A stretch of 64,000 nucleotides of DNA from Platerodrilus igneus (lineage: Eukaryota; Arthropoda; Insecta; Coleoptera; Lycidae). The notes under the pieces are model-generated. The model did no database searches. It saw only the letters and a list, made by a program, of their open reading frames with translations, and was not told the origin of the DNA. Position numbers and translations under genes: made by a program. Shown here piece after piece: positions 1-11,426 of this stretch (the stretch's first letter is position 1; each line of letters starts with the position of its first letter). The stretch spans positions 2,439,001-2,503,000 of the forward strand of contig JARFIW010000668.1 in the NCBI GenBank assembly GCA_036346225.1, given 5' to 3'.

Positions 1-774
1 GGGGACTACTTCGGAGGACGCGATCAGAAAATTTAAAAGACATGGAATATTTTGCGAGTGGAACATGGAAATGTCAGAAGCATGAAGCAAGTAGGTAAAT
101 TAGAGAATTTGAAAATTGAAATAGATAGGTTAGCATTAGGCAGTGATGATTACTGAAGTTCAGTGATCAGAGGAGGGGGATTTTTGGAGCGAAGATTTTA
201 GGATAAAATTCATAAAGGATCGAAGGAAGGAAATTTAGGTGTGGGGACAGTTATGTAGAAAAAGATGACACTGTGTAGAAAATGACTTACAAAGGAACAA
301 AATAATTCCCATGGTTAAAGTAGAATCTAATCCGGTAAATACAGAGAAAGAAGTGATCTAGAAAGATATCGAAAACATACTAAGATTCATAAAAGGACAT
401 AGAAGTTTAATAATTATGGGTGTTGATTTGTAAAACTCTCGAGCAACCCTCTAGGAATCACTATTTTAAATCTGTGAATAAACATGCACAACTTCTTGTG
501 GAATTTATTTGTAGGTAAATTACAAATTTTTAATGCAGCAATTATGATTCCCACGCATATATGGAATATTATTTACCCTTTTTTCGAGCGTTTTAGGTTT
601 TCAAAATTTTTAATTTGACTTTTTTATCCTGTCACCCCTCGTTTCCCTAACAACCTCTCATCCTGCTGCATAGAGTACATGATACATATTATTATACTAA
701 ATTAAAAACATGCTAAAGAATTGACAATAACTAATTATAAACTTTAACGTAATCTAAACGTATAACGAATTAAC

Positions 775-1255
775 AATGGGAGATTTTAATGCAGTGGTAA
801 GTAAAGTTAGGGCAGGTGCAGTAATAGGTCTATTTGGTTTAGGCACGAGAAACTACAGGCGAATTAGGCTGGTAGAATTTTGTGACAAAAACAATTAAAC
901 AATCACAAACATTATATCCACATCAAGTTAGAAAACGTGAAAGATTTCAGTAGACATTGGAAGATATCAAATAGATTATATTTCTGTTAGACAACGATTT
1001 AGGAATCAAGTAAAAGACTGTTGACGCTACCCAAAAACAGATATAAACACTGACAATATTGTAATTATGAGGGCCACGCTTAAATTTAAATATTTGAAAA
1101 AAGGAATGGAAAAAGGCGCTTTAACTTTGCGAAACTAAAAGATAAAGATATCCACGAAAGATTTAAAAATAAGTCAAATGAATTGCTGAAAGATATCAGA
1201 AAAATTGCTGATACTAAGGAAGTAGAAACATAATGGAATAACATTAAATCCAGCT
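775..1255 (+). pseudogene. LINE (non-LTR retrotransposon) endonuclease relic
   Basis: Translation near 775 gives M-G-D-F-N-A, then G-L-G-T-R-N near 840 and Q-I-D-Y-I near 970. This is the order seen in the apurinic-type endonuclease of LINEs of the type often annotated as craniofacial-development-protein-2-like. Stop codons interrupt the frame, and the reading degrades into a lysine-rich stretch after 1080. Bases 1-774 have the same base composition and may be the 5' part of the copy, but I could not read a domain there. Such proteins nick target DNA before reverse transcription; this copy cannot make one. It may belong to the same family as the minus-strand LINE at 34-37 kb, which carries the matching type of reverse transcriptase. 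Confidence 0.6.
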
Positions 1256-1603
1256 TAGAGATGTAAATACTCCCTGTATGTTTGTATGGTTTGTTTTGTA
1301 TTTTCCTTAATCTTCTTTGGGAATTAAACCACTCATAGTTGATAAAATTGTCTTTATTTAAGTTTCGATCCATTAACTAACTTCGTTGTCAAAATAATAA
1401 AAATTTTAAGTTAGACATTTATTACATAAATTGAAGGTGACTTTGAATTATTAATGTTTGATATATTTGGCTTGAATATATTAGGTGAAACTTTTAAAGT
1501 TTAGAAAAATGCTTTCAATTTGTGTTGCACCCTGGGAGCGACTTTGAAGTAGCCAATACGCTTAATGTGAAATCATGTAATTAATTTTTATATAGTTAAA
1601 TTT
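1256..1603. other. AT-rich stretch with no recognised feature
   Basis: No open frame, repeat or RNA gene that I can support. It separates the LINE relic from the fold-back repeat that begins at 1604. Confidence 0.4.
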
Positions 1604-2435
1604 CATATAAATTCAATAACTTGAGGATTTGAAAACATTTTTTAACATGTTTCTATTTATACGAGCGAGAGGATGGTTATTAAAGAAGTGTGCAATTACG
1701 TTACCGTAAGGCTTAAGCAGCCATTTTTTTTATACTTATCTTAATTAGGAAAATCATTATCATTTAGGCTACCTATGTGGTAGTGCCAGACTTTCACCAA
1801 CTAAAAAACGTCCTCTGTTGTTACATGGTCTGAGGCGACCCTATGGCGGGTTTACACTTGTCAGATACCAATACTGTTCTATGGGGGCTGCTAATACGCC
1901 TATTGTCATGTAACTAGTTATTGTATGTATAAATAAAAATCATGCATACAGGCTGTATTTCATGTTAATATCGCAAGGAAAGCCCAGGAAAAACTTGCAA
2001 TGCTATCCAGATATTCGAGGCATTTGATTTTAATTTGTTATTGCTTTTAGTAATGGAATCCATTGAAAGTCACGGTTTTGTTTGCTACGCAGTTAATTTT
2101 ATGTAGGGTTATATAAGCAGCTTCTTAAATGTTGCATTTTTGGCGGTTTTCTTCTTTGTCAATAATTCTTGCTTCCTCCCATTTTATTTTATGAATTGCA
2201 TGTTGGCAAATCATGAATTGTTCAAATTTTGTATTTTTTTATATATATGATTTATGTTCTTTTAATCAAACTTCAAATGGCCTGAACTTCAAATGGTCTG
2301 GAACTTTCCCCTATATAAAACTTGTTACATTCGACCGGTATTTTGTAGATGCAGTTTTTTGAACTTTAATAACCATCCTCTCAATCGTATAAATAGAAAC
2401 ATGTTTACCAATCCTCAAGTGATTGAATTTATATG
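1604..2435. repeat. Fold-back repeat with arms of about 75-80 bp
   Basis: Bases 1604-1685 and 2364-2435 are inverted copies of each other with a few mismatches and one small length difference. Both contain the segment reading CTATTTATACGA on one strand and its complement on the other. The spacer is about 680 bp with no coding frame. The right arm stops about a dozen bases before the tRNA-bearing fold-back begins. It is probably a MITE or fold-back transposon; I found no clear target duplication. Confidence 0.7.
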
Positions 2436-2471
2436 CAATCGAGCTAGTAATTGAAAGAAGGAAAATATAAA

Positions 2472-2544
2472 GTCTTGGGCAGGATTTGAACCTGCATCTT
2501 CAGTCTTGCTGGGACTATGCGTTTACCAATTACGCCACCGAGCC
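2472..2544 (-). tRNA. tRNA-Ala(AGC)-like pseudogene, left arm
   Basis: Read on the minus strand, this 73-nt segment has a D arm (GCGT paired with ACGC), an anticodon arm with AGC in the anticodon position, and a T arm (GCAGG-TTCAAAT-CCTGC). The acceptor stem has at least two mismatches, and the base before the anticodon is C instead of the normal T. It is best read as a tRNA-derived repeat, not a working tRNA. Confidence 0.6.
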
Positions 2545-2883
2545 CAATGACTATAATTGGAAAATTTACAAATCCAAATCGTGTACACAACTACACATAA
2601 ACCTAACTTTCAATTACGTTTAGCATTTTTGTCAATCATATCTGATATTGTCAAGTTTTTGACTTATGTCAGTATAGACAGGAAGCAACGCTCAAAATTA
2701 CGGCTATAATCCAAGTATTAAATATATAAATATTTTGAGCAATGCTTCCTGTCTATACTGACATAAGTCATAAGCTTGGCAATGTCAGATATGATTGAAA
2801 AATGCTAAAGATAATTGAAAGTTAGGTTTATGTATAGTTGTGTACACGATTTGGATTTGTAAATTTTTCAATTATAGTCAGCA

Positions 2884-2955
2884 GTCTCAGCGGCGTAATT
2901 GGTAAACGCATAGTCCTAGCAAGACTAAGATGCAGGTTCAAATCCTGTTCAAGAC
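2884..2955 (+). tRNA. tRNA-Ala(AGC)-like pseudogene, right arm
   Basis: This is the inverted partner of the copy at 2472-2544. D, anticodon and T arms can be folded, the anticodon loop reads C-T-A-G-C-A-A (anticodon AGC), and the box-B-like core is GGTTCAAATCC. The acceptor stem pairs at only about five of seven positions. No 3' CCA is encoded, as expected for a nuclear gene. Probably transposon-borne and non-functional as a tRNA, although the internal A/B boxes could still attract RNA polymerase III. Confidence 0.6.
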
Positions 2956-3073
2956 CTTGTATTTTCCTTCTTTCAATTACTAGCTTGATATGAAATGATC
3001 ATTTGTGCTTTGCACAAAAAGTCTAAGTTATTATTTCATCTTATTAATTGTAATACGTTCGTATTTATCAACT

Positions 3074-5128
3074 TGTCGTGGAAATTATAGGTCAAGAAGA
3101 GTATATAGGTCTAGATAATAAATGTTTAACAACTGTGTATACAGGAAATAAAAACAATTTAGTTACGCGCCAAATTAATCAGTTTAGATATTGAAAAACG
3201 GACGGATAATAAGATATTTTTAAATTTCTAAATTGGAATGTAAAATTGCATAATGTGTAGAAGCTTTAGAGTATATGAAAACCCAACGATACGCATAATT
3301 AGTTTTAATATTTTAAATCAAGCGCATCGGATAACAAACGGAGCTTTTGGGTATAGAAAATCGATAATTGAAACGCATATTTCCATTCAACTAAAATAAA
3401 CATTCGTTATACAAATCCTAAAAAGTGTTAAAACTCGGAATTATAATTTTAAACGGACAGTTTACTTCAAAGAAACACCTGATAGTTAAAATGTCAAGTT
3501 CAAAGAACTGAAATATACGTTGGAGACAAAATTCTGTAGAATTGTTTGTAACGATAGATGCGACAAGCTGCAAAAATAACAAATGCTTTGAAGATACAGT
3601 GAACTGAAATATCCATAATGTAAAACAGACAGAGAACACATATAATAAAACGTTGGTTAAAATACTCGTCGAAAGTACGCAGTAGATTTAGAGGCCAACC
3701 ATAATATCGATTTTCTGTAGCTTGAGTGGGATTTTAAAAGACAGTAAATATGGGTGAAACGAAGAAATGTAGCTAGGGGTTGGACGTTAAAAACGGGGGA
3801 AAGCAATATAATTGGCCGAAGGCTAGAAGTTTTGAGAAGCTCACGTCGGTTAGATGTTGTTGGGCGAATTTCAATGAAAAAGCACGGTAAACTTGGAATT
3901 TTCGGACGTAAAAGTTCGTTACATACAAAATCTGTAAAAACTGTTTTGAAAAATAAGCATTTCGATGGAAATGGGGGTCTGTGAGGGGTGTTCAAAAGCA
4001 TATAAATACACTAGGAGAGGTATTAAAGCTCTCTCTTATCTCTTACTTACTTGCTATTGCGTGCTATTACTTTGTACTGATTCTCGCTTATTTGTTGACT
4101 TATAATACAACATCCTATTTAAAAGTGTGTAAAACACTGTTAGTAACGCACCGGTAATGTATTAAAAGTGTGTTTTGCACAAGTAGGTGTTGGCTTATAA
4201 ACGGTGCTGTTACTACATGCTACGATCTAATGATAGGATGGTACTTGGGTAAGCGAATCGAGAAGTTTGAAACAAGTATGCGTGAAGTGCAGTGATTATG
4301 GAAGGTTAAGCTTGGTCGAGACAATTATCCGGGTAGAAATACTAAAGGTGGTTGCAGAGATTTGGATAGAGAGTGGAAATAAGTTGGATCCAGGTATAAT
4401 AACAAAGAGTGTGGACACAATGACGAGGGTTTTGGAACACATCTTCAGAGGTAACGATGGACGAAGCTTACTCCAGGTAAAGAAATTAATTTCTTGCTTT
4501 TGCTTGAACATTTATGGCGGTATTTTGTGCTTGAGTGTTTTGACTTATTGGGGGTGTATTTGATTACCATAAAAACTCATTTAAAGGGGTATGTGTAAAG
4601 GACAATTGATATTGATTATTTAAAAAGGTTTATTAATGACATAAAAATGTTGTTGTAAGGAGTAAACGGGTCTTTAGCTTTATTTTAAACAAAAATGCAA
4701 TGTGTAAAAGCATTTAGAGTAACTGGGTTATACTGAACTCAACATAGACCAGAATAAAAAATCAATTTAGGGTTGCACGACGGCCCCATCTACTCATCTA
4801 AAATAAAATTGTTGAAATATATAAAAATCATGAAATTTTAAAAGATTTAAGGATTGAGATGGTAACGTTTTAGGAAACTGTATATACAAATGTGTAAATA
4901 TTTTCGTGCTAATGGAAACTTGTTAATATGTGTAAATAAAAAGGTTGTATGTCTTGTTGTATTATTTGAGTGGTAATTTCATTTGACTGTATTTGTGAGA
5001 AAAGAATGAACTTAGGATGATAGGTATCCAAGAAGAAGCAGATTTTAGAGCTAGCCATGGTGTGCAGAAATAAGGAGGCATTCCAGAGGTATTTGTTTTT
5101 TTATTATTAAATTTTCAGAAAATTTTCA
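3074..5128 (+). repeat. Long LTR-like unit A (starts TGTCGTGG)
   Basis: A 2.05-kb unit that begins TGTCGTGG and ends at TTTTCA just before a primer-binding-site-like sequence. It aligns in order with units C (9076), D (13965) and E (16149). Shared blocks include an ACGCGCCAAATTAAT motif near the start, a segment containing TATCGATTTTCTGT near 3704, a TATA-like region near 4000, an AGCATCTTCAGAGG-type segment near 4438, and a 'catagacca...catctact' block near 4743-4795. ORFs in it are not conserved between copies, so it is non-coding. I infer a Ty3/gypsy-type LTR; no reverse transcriptase follows it. Confidence 0.65.
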
Positions 5129-5285
5129 TGACGGCCCAATGACACTAGGCTCGATTGGACTGTAACGGAATCCACTGCACTTTTATATGGTCCAAGTGTG
5201 TGGCTTGATTGGTCTTTAGGGGAATCCACTGCAATTTTATGACGCCCAATCCATGGGGCGAGAATTGGTTTAGAGGAATCCACTG

Positions 5286-5286
<1 letters not shown>
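5118..5286 (+). repeat. Three tandem primer-binding-site-like units
   Basis: Three imperfect direct repeats of about 54-59 bp, each ending AATCCACTGCA. Each carries a version of GCGCCCAA...GGGGCTCGA, which resembles the complement of the 3' end and T arm of tRNA-Lys. The third unit (5235-5286) is the clearest. A retrotransposon normally has one such site directly after its 5' LTR; here it is triplicated. Confidence 0.55.

Positions 5287-5321
<35 letters not shown>
5287..5321. repeat. (TA)n microsatellite
   Basis: Uninterrupted TA dinucleotides. The tract directly joins the primer-site repeat on the left to the TG that starts unit B on the right. Confidence 0.95.
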
Positions 5322-5324
<3 letters not shown>

Positions 5325-6243
5325 AATGTCAGTAGGAGCTACGAGGGTTCTAAGGGTGGTTTTGTGTAGAAGGTAGTGTATGCCAAATAAAATAATCCAT
5401 ATATCAGATCCCGTAATTTTAAAATGTATGTTTGCCGTACTTTACATACGTTAAAGTATTTAAAATGTTAGTTGAAATGTAAGTGCCAAGACGTAAATTA
5501 TAATGACTTGATGACGTGATAACATACACAGTACTCAAGGTTTTATACTGAGTTATAGTTTAATAGGCCATTGAACGTACATTTGCCAACCGAAAACCGG
5601 ATGCGTCTATGGATGTACACTATTAACCACGCAGATCCAGGTTCATATGTGAATTATTTTGGCTTTTATTTTACTAGAATCAACTTTTGGACAAACAATT
5701 ATAAGTAATAGCAGTGTCAAATATGATTGAAGGGTTGTGAAACATTTAGGACCAATGATAGAATATTATGTATAAAATAGGAAAGTGTAAAAGACAAAAT
5801 TTAAGGTATTTGTGACACGAACTCAGTGATAAAATGTTATTGGATGTTTTTTTTTTATATAATATGTAATAGAGTAGGCAGAAAATGTTGTAATTATCAC
5901 CTAGGATTGTAAACAAAGGGAATCGATTTCGAATTATTTTTGTGTAAAGACGTGTTTTATGAAACTGCGCTAAATTGTATAAATATTTTTGGAAGAGTAA
6001 ATAAATGTGATTGAATTATAAGAGTTTGATTTATAACAGAAGAGTAAAGAGAAGCATCAGTGTATAAAGAATTAATAGCGGCGACGAATAAAAGTGAATA
6101 TTGGAATTTGTGCGACAGCGAACCGGCGGAAAATAAGATTGGATTGGAACGAGATTATATAGGTAGAAGGCATCGAGTGAGAAACATAAGAGTGAAAAAT
6201 ATAAGGATTGATTTGGATATGGATTTATGTGTAGCGGGGCATT

Positions 6244-6379
6244 GAGGGGTAAATAGGAACGAAGATAGATTTGGATTGAGTGGTAAATAGGAACGAAGAT
6301 AGATTTGGATTGAGTGGTAAACAGGAACGAGGATAGATTTGGATTGAATGGTTAACAGGAACGAGGATAGATGTGGATT
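6244..6379 (+). repeat. Minisatellite, four 34-bp units
   Basis: Four consecutive 34-bp repeats, each containing AGGAACGA(A/G)GATAGAT(T/G)TGG. The units differ at only a few positions. No coding role is apparent. Confidence 0.9.
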
Positions 6380-7048
6380 GATTTTAGAACGGGAGGAGCA
6401 AAATTAGAAGGCAGCGTAAGAGTAGCAAGTAGAAGTGTACAAGTCAAAGAAGAAATTACTAAGGAAGAATTAGCGCAGAAAAAGTAAATAAAATAGAGTA
6501 TTCTAAATTCTAAATTCGGGTTATATTTATTTTAGATTTGGGCGCAGCAAAATTAAAGAAAAGACACCTGGAGGCTAGACGGCAGTTCAAAGTGATAGTG
6601 AAACCTTGTGAAGGCGCATACGGCGAAAAGGATTTTGAGCCAGCATTAAGAGAGGCCAGTAACGACATATAATTCAGGTGAGTACGGTGTATTATAACGT
6701 CAAAGTCATAAATTTTGTGGTATTAATCAATTTGGCACAAGGCTACGTGGATCACATAAAATTTGGCATATACATAAGTAAATTCTAAAAAAGGTACTAA
6801 AACAAAAGATAGTGCAGTTTGGTTGGGCATTGCACATCTACTTACCACTGAACCCACAGTAAGTAGGTGGATACCCTGGGAAGAAAGAGTTCATATAGTC
6901 GAGGCATATTAAAAACAATTTTGATTTAATTAACCAACCAAACGTTGCTAAAATACGTGGCGTGAAATAAGTATTTGCACATCATATAAAATCATTAAAT
7001 TAATAAGAAAAGGCGCGCAACAACAAAAAGAGTGAAGGGGCAGCATAA

Positions 7049-7049
<1 letters not shown>

Positions 7050-7099
<50 letters not shown>

Positions 7100-7350
7100 T
7101 CCCTGTTTATTCCCTACATAGGTAGGAGACGCTTTGAAGCCGCCTAGGGCAACCGAGTCCACGACCCTAGAACGAGCCGGATGTCCATGCTCCGCCAACA
7201 GCACTGGAGCAGTCACTATCTTTAAACACTCCGGAGTGGAGCCCTGAGATTCAGTCGAAGCCATTTGGATGGACATTAGGCGTACCCTCCGTTAATTGCC
7301 TTCATCAGTAGCCCTGATGGACGTCAACAGAAGCCAACTTTAACTCAGGG
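7050..7350. mobile_element. GC-richer insertion behind a (TA)n tract, unidentified
   Basis: A (TA)n tract (about 7050-7100) is followed by about 250 bp that is clearly richer in G+C than its surroundings and has no similarity to the other LTR-like units. The minus-strand frame through it is short and runs into the TA tract, so I do not call a protein. It may be the end of a LINE or SINE. Confidence 0.35.
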
Positions 7351-8990
7351 ACATATTCATGTGAGTATTTCGCTGTTATAAACTATTGTACGAAAATTGG
7401 CATATTTTCCGTCAATGGCGTATTTAATTTGTATATTGGTGACGTCATTGACAGATGGGCGCGCCAAAATTTGTACAAAGATTAGCGTTACCAACTGCCC
7501 GTGGCGAGGCTTATTCCGCGCTTGCGCGATGTAATTATGAACTTTTAAATTGTAAGAAGGGCTAGAAATTCAGGTGGTAGAAGCATATGTGTGAAATAGA
7601 GCAATATGGACAAGTAAGATAAAATGATGTTTGTTTGAAGTTATAGGCGTGGAGTATATCCGAATCCGGAGAATTGGAAACGACAGTTGACGCGTTTAAG
7701 TGCTTTACCACGTACTGCTGTTATGTTATGAAAATTACGAGAAATCGACGGTCGTTGGTGATTTTCGAGGAAAATCAGACTACGGTTAAACAGATATGTC
7801 CTATTTCTTGAATGGGGAGGGACAGGTTCGATTATATAATAGGTAACAGAGAGGGATCTCGATCTCTTTAGCTTCACTCTTTTGCTTCGCGCTTTTGCTT
7901 CGCTCTTTGTTTTTTTGCTGTTTGAATCCATCGGTGATACAGTGAGTAACCTTACAAGTGCACTTGAATCTAATAAAAGTTATGTAAAAGCTGATAAAGC
8001 GGTATTAGTGAATAATAAAGTTGAGATGTAAGTACAAAAGCTTTTTGTTTGGATGCCCGAGAAGTACTAGAATTTGAAAATTGTTTGGATGTGAATCAAA
8101 GCGAGGTTTGGAATAGTAGAATGTATTTATAACAAAAGGAACGGAATTTGGAGATTGGATATTGGGATAGAAATTTATAAAAGAATAGTTTTTTTGGAGT
8201 AGAGGCTTGTATGGTACATGGGGATTCGACCATGGAATTAATGGATAGACGGAGGACCTACCAGACGGCAACATCTACAAGGGGCTAGTTGGTGCATCGC
8301 AGTACGAAGACAACTACAAGGTAGGAGATAGAATAAGACATTTCATTGTGAATATTTCCATAGTGTTTGTGGTGTTTTGATGTGTTTTATGATTATTTGC
8401 TTTGATTTTTATTTGCACTGACATTTAAAGGACAGTTACAAACTAAATTGATTTTGAGCAATATTCATTAATTTGCAGATAACCAAAAGTTGTAAAAAAG
8501 TATAGAGGGTTGTTGATATTGGTCGTGCAGGGAATTTATATGCACATTTATAAAGTTTTAAGGTGAGCTGATGCTAGAACGAAGGGTAACGTAAGGTATG
8601 AGGAATGCCCTTCTTAATTTAATAAAAACTTATGTGTTAAAAAGGTTGTCAACATGCAAAATTATTGTTATAAAATTTAGTATATAAAGCAATGGTATTT
8701 TAAATTTGAAAAGAATATTTAATTTGGATTTCAGATAAATAGGTGTGATATTTTGGTTAATTGAGTTATTTTTGAATGCATGATTGATGTGGATTTCTAT
8801 TTAGGTTTCCAGGGTAATAATGAGAGGAAGTTTGTTTGATGTAACAGGTAGGTGTAGGTAAAATACAGCAAGCATCGAATTAGGAGAACGATTCAGGAGC
8901 AGCCGAGGCGAGATTTGAGATAAAACTTCACAATATTATTGCGTCCAAGGTAAGGGACATGATTGCAGAGTAAACCTCACCGAATTTTTA

Positions 8991-9033
8991 TGGCTTCCCA
9001 AGCATGGGACTCGATTAATCACAAAGTACATAG

Positions 9034-9035
<2 letters not shown>
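8991..9035 (+). promoter_or_regulatory. Primer-binding-site-like sequence after unit B
   Basis: One copy of the motif TGG..CCCAA..ATGGGACTCGA, similar to a tRNA-Lys primer site, followed by ACATAGTAA and a (TA)n tract (9036-9072). Same layout as after units A, C and D. Confidence 0.5.
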
Positions 9036-9075
<40 letters not shown>

Positions 9076-11381
9076 TGTGATTTGGTAAGCTTAGATATGT
9101 GTAAATAAGCCAACATTTATTTATTTGTAGGTACCCTGTATATAGAAATCAATAATTTATTTAAACCGCTTTAATATAATTAGATTAGAACAAACTTAGA
9201 TAAGATAATGTAGGTTTAATTTTTATATGTTAATTTAGCACAAGGACAACAATTAATTATGAATAATATCGATAGCAAGGTTAAAACACCGTGCACAAAT
9301 ATTTTTATTATAAAAGCTTTTCAGTAAAAATCAATAATTTAAGCAAGGTACATTTATCTGTTAAACGTGACATAAGGAACATTACAAGGTTTTGTAGTTG
9401 TAAACAAGCTACAGCTGTCAAGGATTTCATGGAACAGACGTGCGATAAATAAAACAATTCCTATGAAAGCTGGGCTACATTGAGAAAACAGTTCTGGGTA
9501 AAATGTGTTAACGGAAAATACAAGGCTAACAGCAACGATCGAAAACAGATTGATAAAATTAGGCAACGGACAATATTTAACATGTAACAGAGACAGATGG
9601 AAGATATCAGGTGGTTAAAGTGACAATGACGTTCTGACATTTGTAAGACTAGTATATTTTAAAAGCCAATAAGTGGGACGAAGATACAACATGTTTGCAG
9701 AAGGTATCGATTTTTCAAAGTGCACATACAGGAAGGGAGAAACAACTGTGAACAATATAGTAATACAGGGCCGAAAATAAGGACAGAAAACATGGGGCAG
9801 ACAACGATACCAAAAATGTAGAAATAACGTAGGCAATTTAGGTAGGATATTAAGACAAAGCTAGTAGACATTATTATGAAAGCCGAAGTGCAATAGTAGT
9901 ATGTACGCGCACACGAGAGGCGCGGTTGGAGTTGTTTGGGGAAATATAGAAAAGTGGAGATTTCAAGGAAAATTAGAACGGCTGGGAAGTTTACAGAGTT
10001 TTTCACGGTAATGTAGTGTTTGTATTGAAAGTTTCTAAGTTTTAAAAGACGGTTGTATTTTCGTGCACGCTTGTTTTGTGGAATTGAGTGGTCGTTGGCA
10101 AGTTTCAAAGAATGTTTAACAAAAATACGTGCAACTTAAGAGGGGTTGTGCTTATAAAAGCGTTATTCGAGGCAGGGCTCGCACTCTTAGTTTTCAAGTT
10201 TTCAGAAGATCATCCTAGCTTCAAACCACGTGACTAGTGCAGTCCGAATTTAAATTTACAGGTGTTTTTTTAATGCACAAGTAGGTGCAAGTTAGTATAC
10301 ACGGGGTGAGCCATATTAAATTATTTTATTAATTGAAGCAGGATGACTTGTAAGTAGAAAATTATTTGCAAATTGAATGAGTGTGCTTGTTGCACATTGT
10401 GTGTAAGAAGAAATTATGTATGGATCTGTAGTGGCAGTCCTGAGGGACTTTTGAGTATGGTAATATGGATGCCCAGCGAGTTCGAGATTTAATTGCTGTT
10501 CCCAATGGAAGGCAGCACAATATGGAGTGATCCTGGTATGTGCAGTCGATAAGGGAAAGCATCTTCAGAGGTGGTGATCTGGATGAAGAATACTCTCCAG
10601 GTAATGATTTTTTTAAACTGTTGTGCTGGTGCTTATTTGTTTAAACTATTGGTGATTTTGAGTTTGGTTTGGCGATAAATTTATGAACCGAAAATTAATT
10701 TTATTTACCTATGTAAAGGACATTTTTGAAATCTGAGGGTGTAAATACTTGTATATAATAATTATGAATATTTTCACAGACGTAAGAGGTAAACGAGTCT
10801 TTTGTATAATTTTTCAGTGCTAAAATTCTGCACACAAATATAAAAAGGTTTATACTGAGCTCACCATAGACCAGGAGAAAGTAAACTAAGGTTCCCGGAT
10901 AGGTCCATCTACTTTACCATAACACAATGAAATGTTGAACGTGCAGAAAATAGTGGGAGTATTAAGTTGATGATGTTTAATATCGAAGAGTATGAAACGT
11001 TAAACTTGAATAAAATTTATAAATATTGAGATGATGTGAGCTAAATACTATTTTGTTAGAATAAAAGGGTTGTAACTTTTTGTCGAATTATTTTTTTAAA
11101 TTTTTTATTAATTATAAAGGATGTTGAGAGAATGAGTAGCTGTGGCGAGTATCCCTGAAGAAATAGTGAGCCAAACTAACTGTGCGATGTCATTTTGGAA
11201 AGCATCTTCAGAGGGAACTCAATTGAAACATCTCGTAATCATAGCTTGAACGCAAAATTTATTTAGGTGGTAATTAGTGGAGTTTTTATAGACAGGCAAT
11301 TTTATAGCAGTAAGTATATCAACCCAAGCTAAGGACGATTGAAGTAATCGACTTGTTAACGAGCATTCAGAGCAATTTTTC
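9076..11381 (+). repeat. LTR-like unit C
   Basis: A 2.3-kb unit that begins TGTGATTTGG right after a (TA)n tract and ends just before a primer-site-like sequence. Blocks shared with A and D are TACCCTGTATATAG near 9128, a TATA-like GCTTATAAAAG near 10150, TGCACAAGTAGGTG near 10274, AGCATCTTCAGAGG near 10560 and again near 11201, and the 'caccatagacca...catctact' block near 10861-10915. No conserved reading frame. Confidence 0.6.
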
Positions 11382-11426
11382 TGCAACCCAACATTGGGGC
11401 TCAAAAGACAGTGCAGAGCGATATAT
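11382..11426 (+). promoter_or_regulatory. Primer-binding-site-like sequence after unit C
   Basis: TGCAACCCAACATTGGGGCTC resembles the tRNA-Lys primer site and is followed by CAGTGCAGAGCGATATATA, the same tail seen after unit A. The DNA transposon at 11427 is inserted in the short TA tail. Confidence 0.5.

Larger units (their letters stand above)
2447..2987. repeat. Large palindrome with tRNA-like sequences near both outer ends
   Basis: The left arm (about 2447-2700) and right arm (about 2730-2987) are inverted copies over roughly 250 bp, with a short AT-rich loop near 2700-2730. Each arm carries a tRNA-Ala-like sequence about 30 bp inside its outer end. The tRNA-like parts point outward. The body between a tRNA and the centre is not a normal SINE tail, because it lies 5' of the tRNA rather than 3'. 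This looks like a head-to-head pair or a fold-back element that captured a tRNA-derived sequence. Confidence 0.8.
5322..8990 (+). repeat. LTR-like unit B, composite and enlarged
   Basis: Begins TGTAATG next to a (TA)n tract and ends at TTTTTA just before a primer-binding-site-like sequence at 8991, so its ends match units A, C and D. Inside, a TATA-like region near 7830, a 'gcaacatctacaagggg' segment near 8268 and several GTAGG/GTAAG junctions mirror the other units. At 3.7 kb it is longer than they are; the extra length includes a 34-bp minisatellite and a separate GC-richer insertion around 7050-7350. Less certain than A, C and D. Confidence 0.4.

Noticed and set aside
2472..2955. Two working tRNA-Ala genes
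   Set aside because: Acceptor stems are mismatched, one copy lacks the invariant T before the anticodon, and both are part of a palindromic repeat.
4267..4563. 98-codon plus-strand ORF in LTR-like unit A
   Set aside because: The matching stretch in units C and D does not keep this reading frame, so it is a chance ORF in a repeat.
6995..7276. 93-codon minus-strand ORF ending in a Tyr/Ile run
   Set aside because: The Tyr/Ile run is translation of the (TA)n tract; no domain in the rest.
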